Origin: Gryganskiella cystojenkinii
Taxonomy: Eukaryota; Mortierellomycota; Mortierellomycetes; Mortierellales; Mortierellaceae
Direction of reading: 5' to 3'
Assembly (NCBI GenBank): GCA_015852425.1
Contig: JAAAIG010001070.1
Coordinates: 1-11,113, forward strand
Length of the DNA stretch: 11,113 nucleotides
The notes beneath the pieces were generated by a model. It had not been told where the DNA came from, did no database searches, and was given only the letters and a program-made list of their open reading frames with translations. Positions within the stretch are counted from its first letter, which is position 1, and each line of letters begins with the position of its first letter. Of this stretch, positions 1-8,100 are shown one piece after another. The position numbers and the translations under genes were made by a program.

Positions 1-1001
1 CTTAGAACAAGAGGCTTTAAAGCATCCATTCGCTCGGCCATGGCAAGGGACGAGCCGGAGGCGTTGATGCAGAACATAATTGTCACTCGCGAGGCTCGGA
101 CAGCCTTTGCGCCTTTGTTATTGAGGGCTGTTGTGTATGTTTTCGTGTCCAGTTCCTTGAGATATTGACCAGTCTCGTCACAATTGAAGATATCGTCAGG
201 TGAATACTGAGCAGTAAGCTCGCGGATTTCGTTAAGTTCAGGTTCAATCTTTAACAAATCGACCGAGGCCTCCTCTCCGTGCAGCTGGACGTAGGAGATG
301 CGGTTTGCTTTCCTAAAGCCCTGAAACCAATGTGCTGAGAAGGTTGGCATACCCTCGGGTTTGGCTTCGTCCTCGTCTTCGTGAACATCAGCCAGTATCA
401 GCCAAGTAAGTTTGGCTGCATTCTTGATCATTCGACCGTTTATGGTAACATTCTGCTTGCGCTGTGCCTCGATCCATTCACAGATAACTTGCTCGACTTT
501 GTAGTTCTCGCGGTTGACGATGTAACAGGCGTCATCGTGGGTTGTTTTTCTGCGTTCTCGGAGCAGTGCTTCTTGTTCAAGGAGGCCATTCATCGTGCTC
601 TTGGGCATATGACACCCGATGAGGGAACCAAAGCTTGAGGTGTTGACCTTACGTTGAATATGACCGGCCTTGTTCCGTTCTTGCAGATAGTGATATATAT
701 CCAGCATCTCCACTTTCACCTTTAGCGAAACGACAACCTTGGTCATGGGGATCTCGAAAAGGTCCTTTTGGGGTAGAATGAGCTCCGCAGACATGTCTTT
801 TCGGCGGGCGCTGTCCAAAAGGTCCAGATATCGTTGCAGACGCATTCCATGGAACTGATCAAGTTGGGCCTTGTTAAACTTTCCGTTTTTCACATTGAGG
901 AAAGTTGGGATCTGCTCTGGCTCTTTGTATATCTTTGGGGGATGCTTCTTGGTAGTCTGTGGTGCCGTGGTCGTTGGATGAAGAGAGTTCTGGGACGACA
1001 T
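1..1001 (-). CDS. pogo/Tigger-type (CENP-B-like) DDE transposase, 3' part cut by the window edge
   Basis: The minus strand is open without a stop or an intron from the ATG at 1001-999 to the left edge, giving 333 codons and an incomplete C-terminus. After a Pro/Thr/Lys-rich start, residues about 92-145 resemble the first (psq-like) helix-turn-helix of CENP-B/pogo proteins. Residues about 163-236 resemble the second, Tc5-type DNA-binding domain, with the core CEWIEAQRKQ and the closing pattern FSAHWFQGFRKANRIS. The DDE_1 catalytic domain begins near 267 with DIFNCDETG; D275 would be the first catalytic Asp, and the later acidic residues lie outside the window. In this family the protein binds its element's terminal repeats and performs cut-and-paste transposition at TA. 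The intact frame, a TATA box 64-69 bp upstream and a terminal repeat at 1157-1223 suggest a recent, perhaps active copy. A domesticated host gene is the alternative. Confidence 0.87.
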   Translation of the reverse strand, partial: MSSQNSLHPTTTAPQTTKKHPPKIYKEPEQIPTFLNVKNGKFNKAQLDQFHGMRLQRYLDLLDSARRKDMSAELILPQKDLFEIPMTKVVVSLKVKVEMLDIYHYLQERNKAGHIQRKVNTSSFGSLIGCHMPKSTMNGLLEQEALLRERRKTTHDDACYIVNRENYKVEQVICEWIEAQRKQNVTINGRMIKNAAKLTWLILADVHEDEDEAKPEGMPTFSAHWFQGFRKANRISYVQLHGEEASVDLLKIEPELNEIRELTAQYSPDDIFNCDETGQYLKELDTKTYTTALNNKGAKAVRASRVTIMFCINASGSSLAMAERMDALKPLVL

Positions 1002-1064
1002 GGTGGTTGTGGTGAGAAAGAGAGTGGAAATGGTGGTTGCAAGAGTCAAACGAACTTCCTTCCG

Positions 1065-1070
1065 TTTATA
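1065..1070 (-). promoter_or_regulatory. TATA box of the transposase gene
   Basis: The minus strand reads TGTATAAACGG here, with TATAAA 64-69 bp upstream of the transposase ATG at 1001, a sensible distance for a fungal core promoter with a short leader. About 45 bp further upstream, 1112-1120 reads TCATGTGAC (GTCACATGA on the minus strand), an E-box-like octamer of the kind bound by bHLH factors. Binding is inference only. Both sites lie inside the presumed transposon, between the ORF and its terminal repeat. Confidence 0.5.
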
Positions 1071-1156
1071 CAGAGTGCGATGCGCGCCGCACTTGCTGTC
1101 TGTGCCCAAGATCATGTGACCCTTATATTTGATTAAAGTTCTTATTTTAAACGATT

Positions 1157-1223
1157 CAGTCGAAATTTTGAGTTATCCGTCACTTTTCACTAGTAAAAAT
1201 GACGGATAATCGGGTTTCGACTG
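1157..1223. repeat. palindromic terminal inverted repeat at the 5' end of the transposon
   Basis: The 67-bp segment begins CAGTCGAAA and ends TTTCGACTG. Its inner arms are TTATCCGTCA (1173-1182) and TGACGGATAA (1200-1209), and the 17-bp centre is itself partly symmetric around ACTAGT (1189-1194). The arms are 26 and 24 nt and differ mainly in a short AT-rich versus CCCG-rich patch. Read from the right on the minus strand, the element would start CAGTCGAAACCCG directly after TA (1224-1225). That is the arrangement expected for pogo/Tc1-type elements, which commonly begin with CAG and duplicate TA. The matching left end lies beyond position 1, so its identity as a terminal repeat is inferred. 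The palindrome itself is directly visible. Confidence 0.65.
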
Positions 1224-1942
1224 TACTCTTTGTTCAACAACCCAATCGAAAGGACTATGAAAATGAGATTGCTTTGTTGATTTGTTGGCAAGTTAAGGTG
1301 CCACGAACTCTCTTTTGGTGCGAATCACAACACACGGCAAGTTATCACTATGTTTTCCCCTGCAAGCCAGCGTTCTTTTTGACATGTCCTTTGGCCTGGA
1401 CTGGGGTCTCTCTCTATCCCTGCTCTCTTTTTTTTATCTCTCGTTTCTCTTTGTGACCTGTTTGTTGTCCTGTTCCTAAAGCGTGTTGTTCGAATGGTTC
1501 CTTTTTTCTTCTTCCTTGCTTTCTGTTAGACTGCGTCACGGCCCCGTGCTACGTCCCGACTTACTCCCCCAAAGAAACGAGCCTTGACCGCGTGTTTCGT
1601 GCCGAAGAGGTATACCCACTATTTTTCGCATTCTCTCTCCCATATTTTTTTATTTTATTTATTGTCGGCGTAATTTGGAGACTCGTGCTTTCCGTAGTCG
1701 CCTCTCTGCAGTGGCTCCCAATACACTTCATTTTTATGAGCAGGAAACGTTGCATTGTGCTGTATTGTGAAATGTTACATGGTGGGTAGAACGACCGCTT
1801 CGCAAACGAAAAAAAAAGACTAGTCGTATTCTCACAGCCACACTATTCAATCATCAACGGACGCAAAAGGAGTTGCAAGAAAGAAGGAATGCAGTATCGT
1901 GTGAGCGGAGAGACGCATCAAGAGGCTCGTGAGCGAGTACTC
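1224..1942. other. intergenic stretch between the transposon and the KH-like gene; no convincing gene
   Basis: The right part (roughly 1640-1942) should include the 3' UTR of the minus-strand KH-like gene. The T/A-rich run at 1647-1665 contains TTTATT, which is AATAAA on the minus strand, a possible distant poly(A) signal. On the plus strand, 1370-1530 is strongly pyrimidine-rich and ends in a good acceptor-like sequence (TTTCTGTTAG at 1520-1529). A GC-rich patch follows at 1530-1609 and ends in GAG before GTATAC, so it looks like an isolated exon. No start, partner exon or recognisable protein could be attached to it. Short open frames here, including one of 85 codons that begins inside the transposon palindrome, show no family resemblance. 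Confidence 0.5.
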
Positions 1943-4699
1943 TTACAGCGCCTCCTCCATCACCGTTCTCAACTTGGAGACGGCGATGAACGTTCGGAAC
2001 AGTTCCTCATCTGCAGACGTAAAATCTTCGGGTCTCCAGCTTGCAGCTTGTCCAAATCCCAGATGCGGATTATCGCTGAAGCGACTCGGCCAAGAGTCCT
2101 TGTACATCTATTGAAAATAGCCGTCCCAGAACCAGAGGCAAGAAGTCAGTTGATTAGTACGTCAGTCGCCAAGTCGTGCATATCGTGCTTATTGTGATAT
2201 CGCCTTTTTAACGTACCGAAACCGAAAAAAGTTGCTTATCAGGCACTTCGTTTAACAATGCCGACTGGAAGGGCTTGTAGAGCTTTTCAAGGGTCCAGAA
2301 TGCCTCAGACTTCAACTCACAGATCCAGCCGTCGCAAATAAACAGCAACTTGTCCTCACGCCGAATGTGTTTCAGCTGAACATCCTTTGTATTGGAGTAA
2401 GAGAGACGATCCTCTTGACCAGTCCTAAAGTCGGAAAGGTAATGGTAGGCTTCTCGTCTCTACTGGTCATTCATGTTAAGCACCGAAAGGTGAAAAGGAA
2501 AGAATTTCAAAATCAACTTACTTCCTTTCAAGTACGAGCTTGTGAACAAACGCGCCTTCGGGGCTGGTTTGGTCGGATGCTAGACGTCTACCTGCGGTGA
2601 GAGTCCAAGCCCAAGAAAGGTTTCTAGAAATAAACAAAAGGCACATAACGTTACGAAGGGTTCAACGTACGCGGCCCTCACCCATGTTTGAGACAAGGAA
2701 TATCATACCTTTCAGTGGAAATGATTCTAATATCCATGGGTGTCGATTTGTCAACGAGCGCGTTCCAGAGCGCAACTTTGCCGTCTTCGCGAAAAGTCAC
2801 TTCCAGCTCTATGGCGTCGAAACTTCTGTCTTGGGCCTCAATCTTTTTCCAAATGTAAAGGGACCAAGTGGTTTCGGATTGCATGGTCTGGCGTGGATCT
2901 AAAGATTGAAGTTTGTCCACTATCTGCTGGAAAACAGTTGCTGAGGATGTGATGAACGGGCTGAATTCAGATTTGAGTCGATTATCCTGAACGATCTTTG
3001 CGTCCGCCTCAAGAACTCCCCACTTGGAGTCAAGAGGATAGGTTCTCAGACCGACAAGTCCAAGACTATAGAATTAAAGACGTTATCCGTGGTCAGTAGC
3101 ATGTTAGCTCTTGAGCATGTTTCAACTTGGACTCAAAACGCCACAAAAACAAGACGCACCGAATTCGCATCTTATAGTCTCTGTTCAAGAACTGTGCGAC
3201 TTGAAGGGATTTGTGGAGCTGTTGACGAATCCGAACCGCGTTGTTTGCAGTCATCTTTTCAATGGACTCCAAGACCTTGAGTTCGTCATTCGATCGCTTT
3301 TGACTATTCGCGATCTCCAAACTGGTATCAATCTCAGCCAGGTTCTCTTTGTGACCGATTACTCGAGCTTTCAAGAACATGAGCGGGTTTCCGACCCCAG
3401 GCTTAACAAATGGATGAGGAGAGTACTTGACTTTGATGTCACCAACGGTAGCTTTGTATATCTGAACGAGCTTTGAAGGTCTTTCCATAACATGCATGAT
3501 ATAACCCTGAGGTTGCGACATAGTTCGCGTCTAGATGTTACAAACGTTTCGGGATGGTTAGGTTGTATTGTATATAGACGACTGATTTTGCGAAACACTC
3601 TTGCTCTAGGAGACAAAGAGCATGCTCAAGCTTACCTGGTATGTGCAAAAGTTTTCGATGCGATGCATCGCGTTCTCGACCATCAACTCGTCTTGTCCGG
3701 CCACGTAGATTTTCTAGTTATTGAAAAAGGGTGTTGGTGCTCTTTACAGTGTCGGATAAAATTATCTTTTGATCAATACTATTCATTCATCGTCTTACCA
3801 CATCGTCCCGGTGCTTTTCCATCCAGATGTACGACTTGAACTCGGCCCGGATGCCATTCAGTGCTTGAAGATTGCCACCAAGGGTTGCGAACGCTGACAT
3901 GTTTTTCGGCCAAAGGAAGCAGAAGTAGAACGGGCAGGTTTCACGCGGTTGGCCCAGATACTTTTGGTTCTCCATCTCTCGCTTCAGAGCCCGCTCTTTC
4001 TTCTTTTTCTCGACAGGGGTTAGCTCGCGCTCAGGTTTCGCCCATCCTTTGGATCGTTTCGACTTTGATTTTTCCTGCAAGCTCTATTAAGTAAAATATA
4101 GATAAGAAAGGTCTTTCTCTTGTCTCTCATAAGTATCTAGAATCGATCAGTATTCAAAAGAGAGTTACCTCAAAATAGTAATCAGCGGTGACATTCAACT
4201 TGTGCTTGGCATCCGCAATGCACTCTGGTGGTCCCCAGAGGTTGACTCTCTACGAAGAAAAATAATTCATTATAATATTAGCTCTCGGGTGGGTGAAATG
4301 GCCTCTTGACATCCACAAAACCCTACCTCCTGATCTAGAGCCAAATGCGCCGAGGTTTGCAAACCGATGCGGTCCAGCTCACCTTCGATGATTTCAACCG
4401 GGCAGTATGAAGGGACCTATCCTCGGATTAAAATTGAAAGCAGAGGAGCCAAGATGAGTCGTGATATGAACGTGATACTCTTTTTTAAGAACAAAAAAAA
4501 AGTTTTGCGTAAGGAAAGAATGGGCACTTACGAACCAATGGTCATCGCATGTCGAGGGAGACTGGATGAGTTCTTGAGAAGTTTCAGTTGGAGAGGACTG
4601 CCATTGCTGAGCATGCTCGTCTTCGATGTCCAGGGTTGCAGTAGGTGGAGGGGGAGGAGACAGTTGCCATCCTAGAGCGCGCTCGTCGTCATAATCCAT
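1943..4699 (-). CDS. uncharacterised fungal protein with a KH-like domain, ten exons, about 633 residues
   Basis: Deduced exons, in reading order: 4699-4532, 4416-4327, 4249-4169, 4083-3799, 3713-3636, 3530-3160, 3065-2709, 2587-2522, 2457-2217, 2107-1943. They total 1,902 nt, ending in TAA. The N-terminus (1-56) is acidic and Pro/Gln/Ser-rich. Residues about 114-153 are very basic, with runs such as KSKSKRSKG and VEKKKKERALKRE, suited to RNA binding or nuclear entry. Residues about 163-234 run CPFYFCFLWPK, LGGNLQALNGIRAEFKSYIW, KIYVAGQDEL, ENAMHRIENF. This resembles a beta-alpha-alpha-beta-beta-alpha KH fold, but a clean GxxG loop is missing. The rest is predicted mixed alpha/beta, with KHIRREDKLLFICDGW near 525. 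I do not recognise a named family, though it recalls hypothetical fungal proteins seen in basidiomycetes (memory, unverified). RNA binding is inference. An in-frame upstream ATG at 4846 would add 49 Ser/Pro-rich residues. I prefer 4699 because the segment between them is a CT-rich, leader-like tract. Confidence 0.72.
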
Positions 4700-4750
4700 C
4701 GGAAGTGTTGTCGGTAGGGATAGGAGAGGAGGTGTTGGAAGTGTATGTGC

Positions 4751-4780
4751 GGGTGAGTAGGAAGAGGGTGAGTAGGAAGA
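4751..4780. repeat. two perfect tandem copies of a 15-bp unit
   Basis: GGGTGAGTAGGAAGA occurs twice in a row (4751-4765 and 4766-4780). It lies in the purine-rich plus strand just upstream of the preferred start of the KH-like gene, so on that gene's strand it forms part of a CT-rich leader. If translation began at the upstream ATG (4846), the repeat would be in frame and encode SSYSP twice. Confidence 0.85.
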
Positions 4781-4794
4781 GAGTGGGAGCAAAG

Positions 4795-4809
4795 GAATGA
4801 ATGAATGAA
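4795..4809. repeat. GAAT microsatellite, three to four units
   Basis: GAAT is repeated in a short run (GAATGAATGAATGAA) in the leader region of the KH-like gene. Such a short tract is prone to slippage but has no evident function. Confidence 0.6.
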
Positions 4810-5136
4810 AAGAAATGGTCCACAGTCCATTCGTTTTGGGATACATTCACGAACGCGCTGCTAATTTTTTTCGTTGCCACCGATTTCGTTCTTTAATTAC
4901 GCGGATCGACCGTGACTATTTTTTTCTCCTCTTTTTCAAATAAAAAAAAGGAACAGCGCCGCCCACATTGCATTGCCCCACTCCCCGCTCAATCCGCACA
5001 CACACACGTCCTCATTTGATTTCATTCTTTTGCAATCATTATCTTCGCCCGCATATTTCTCAAGATACCTCTGTTTCTCATTCTTGAGCCAGTCTGATTG
5101 CATACAAAGAAAACCGAGAACGAGCGAAATCGAACC

Positions 5137-8100
5137 ATGATGACCACGACCGTGGACTTACAAACCTTGGAGCAGTACTGCGAGACCCTCTATAACCCGC
5201 CTAGCCCTGAAAGTCGACTCCAGGCCGAGACCCTTCTCAACTATCATTTCCCGGTCTTTAGCAGTTTCGGAAGTACCGCAGGAAACGATCACGATGGATC
5301 GAATGGTTCCGACAACAAGACCCAACCTCACAACCCCAATATCGCCTCTCCGATCGCGTCTGCGCTCCTCTGCAGGGATTTACTAGAGAGCTCTAAAAAT
5401 CCATTCGCCTTGATGTAATCGATAATTGTTGTTCGCTCATATATATTTTTGCTCTCTCTTGGAACTGCTTCTGTCGATCTGCATTGTGTTGTTTTTGTTG
5501 TTTGACTGAACGGGAACAGTATAGGACAGACCAGGGAAATGAAAAAAAAAAAAAACTATCCTGACCTTTTTTCATTTTCATGTACTTCTCGTCAATAGGT
5601 TTGCTACCTCCCGTTTGAAATCACTCGTCGACGATCACTTTGCCTCCTTCTCATTACCTGAGCAGAATGGTCTCCGTAAGTCGAGCATTATTTTCAGGAC
5701 CTTGTATCTCGTTGACGTCTCCTGGAAAACCAACGCGACTTACTTCTTTTTATGTTTCTTACTTTAGGCTCGTTCGTTCTTCAACACATTTACCGACACC
5801 CTGACACTCCACCGTTCATTCTTTCTTCTCAGGCGCTACTCTTTGGCGTCATCACAAAACTTGGATGGGTTGAGAATCCAGAGTTTCGTCCCTTGGTGGA
5901 ACATGTCCAAGTATTTTTCCAGGTATTAGAAGTTATATTATAAAGGTCAAGGCTGATCGGGCTGTATGGAAATGAATCTTCGAGGACGGAAATCTGATAA
6001 TCATTATTTTTTTAAAAAAATATCCTCTCAAACTGTAGCACGGGTTGAATCACAGGATCCTGGGCATTCAGATACTGGAAGCCGTAGCCACAGAGATGAA
6101 CTTTGCAGGAGGCAGGAACGCGGCCAAACACCGCAAGGCTGCTGTCGGGTTCAGGGACGGACAGTTATTGACGATCTTCAAGAGTTCCCTTAGCATGCTC
6201 CAATCTGCACTCCAGATGCAGCAGACAGGTGACAGTGAAGCAGACAATATTACAAGGTATGTATGACCAATTAGTACGCGTGGATCCCCAAGCTAATACG
6301 TATGCTTCTGTCCATGAATAGATGCTTATACTGAAAAGCTGAATGTGGCAATTTTGTCTCTGGTAAAAGCGTGTCTGGCATTCGACTTTATCGGTTCTTC
6401 CTACGAGGAGAGCTCGGACGATGTGGGGAGTATTCAGGTCCCGGCCACGTGGCGATCGGTCATCGAAGAACCAGGATATTTGGACGTTCTCTGGGGATGC
6501 TGGAAAACCTTCTCGGGTCAAGCGTCTGTTGTCGCCATGGAGTGTCTATCCCAGGCATCTTCGATCCGCCGTTCCTTGTTCTCGACAGATGCAGATCGTC
6601 ACAATTACATTTACCATATCATGCGAGAGACGATGTGGACCCTGACCACCGCCGCGGGTCAAAGTAAGCTTCAGGACGTTGGGAACTTTCACGAGTTTTG
6701 CAGGATGCTCTCTCGCTTCAAGGCCACTTATCAACTGGCAGAAGTTTGCGACTATACGGACTCGGACAAATGGCTGGCGGCCGTGAGCGAGTTCACTACC
6801 CGAGCATTCCATGCCTGGAAGGTAAGTATTTGTAGCGGCATGACTGCGAGCAAGGAGAAATGGAGGCAACGTGATGCCACGTATTAATCTCCCCTCCTCC
6901 CCTCCTTCCCGAATCGACGCCTTTTCTCTGCAACATAGTGGTCACCAAACAGCGTGCAATATTTGCTTACGTTCTGGAACAAGACGGTATCGTCACTGAT
7001 CTCAGCCAAACAGGAGACCGAGATGTATATTGGCACTTTGACTGTCGACCTGACTCGGGCATACCTCAAGTCTCGACTGGACTGTGTACATGCTGTGATG
7101 GACGGAGAAGTCGATGGTAAGTCGCTATAGCATTGCCTGAGAACGACCTGTTATTGTTAAACGTATAGACAATTTAATGATTGCCAATTCCTTTGGTGTG
7201 ATAGACCCATTAGAGTCAGAAGAGGCGTTATTGATCTCGCTGGAGGCTTTCGCCAATATCGTGCGCACCAAATATGTCGAATCTGGACAATTGATCGCCG
7301 CCGAGGTTCGCGGTCTCTCACAAAAGTACAGCGAGTTGATTCAAAGAGCCTCTGGCCTGACGGGATCATCGGCACCCCCAGTCGGATCAAGCGACTTGAA
7401 AGAACAACTGATGGTCGTGGAAATGCAGTTGACCTGGATGGTCTACATTATTGGCGCCTGTGTTGGCGGAAGAGTCGTAAGTTCATCGATAATCATTTTG
7501 GTTAAGTGACAGCTAGGGTTTTGCCTTTCGGCTGTGCTAACCGTTGCCACATCTCTGCGTCATCATAGCTTTACCAAAGCACATCGGAGCAGGACCAAAT
7601 GGACGGCTCCCTTGCGTGCGAGGTATTAGGATTCATCCATCAGCTCCAGGTCTGGACTGCACGGCGATCCCTCTATCTCGCCTCTCCAGAGGCGCATCTT
7701 CACATTCAATCATCAATCATTTATTTTTATACCCGTTTTCGCGACTCTTATATCTCTGAGGACTCGGCTAAGGCTGTTAAGGTGTACTCTCAACTCGGTG
7801 AACGATGGGGACTGAACACGTCGAAGCAATTTTTGGATGTGATTGTGGATTCGTCGTTGGACAATCTGCGGACAAGAAGCGATCCCTCTTGGAAGTCTCA
7901 GGAGGATCAGTTGGTCGTTCGGACTCTGAAGTTGTTCAGTAACCTGTCCGCAGGGTAGGATTTGTGAAGAGAAGAGAGAAGGATCCTCCCGTTGTAATGT
8001 TTATGCACTAACCACGTTTAATTTTTATATTTCTTGGTGATCAGGTACAGTTCGGTCAAGTATATCAGGAAACTGGAGTCAATGCAGACTTTGCTGAAGA

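Larger units (their letters stand above)
4700..5136. promoter_or_regulatory. divergent promoter region between the KH-like gene and XPO7
   Basis: The starts at 4699 (minus) and 5137 (plus) face away from each other across 437 bp (290 bp if the upstream ATG at 4846 is used). On the minus-gene side, 4720-4810 is strongly CT-rich on the coding strand. The middle holds T- and A-runs (about 4919-4949), then a C-rich stretch (4960-4990) and a short CA repeat (4997-5006). On the XPO7 side, 5008-5096 is CT-rich. No TATA box or CCAAT box was seen. CT-rich leaders are common around fungal transcription starts. A shared regulatory region is inference from the geometry. Confidence 0.55.

Noticed and set aside
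1199..1456. Plus-strand open frame of 85 codons with a real ATG.
   Set aside because: It begins inside the transposon palindrome, has no family resemblance and runs into a pyrimidine-rich tract. It is probably chance.
1390..1500. Possible tRNA: GTTCGAAT at 1486-1493 resembles a B box, with an A-box-like TGGCCTGGACTGG upstream.
   Set aside because: No acceptor stem, anticodon arm or T-stem pairing can be formed around the motifs, and the spacing is poor.
2459..2542. Alternative reading of the eighth intron in which the next exon starts at 2459 and continues as KPTITFPTLGLVKRI.
   Set aside because: That frame meets TGA after about 28 codons, whereas the frame from 2457 continues through the next two junctions to a stop at 1943 with consistent phase.
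3111..3839. Long plus-strand frames (121 and 115 codons).
   Set aside because: They lie opposite well-supported exons of the minus-strand KH-like gene and have no recognisable product.
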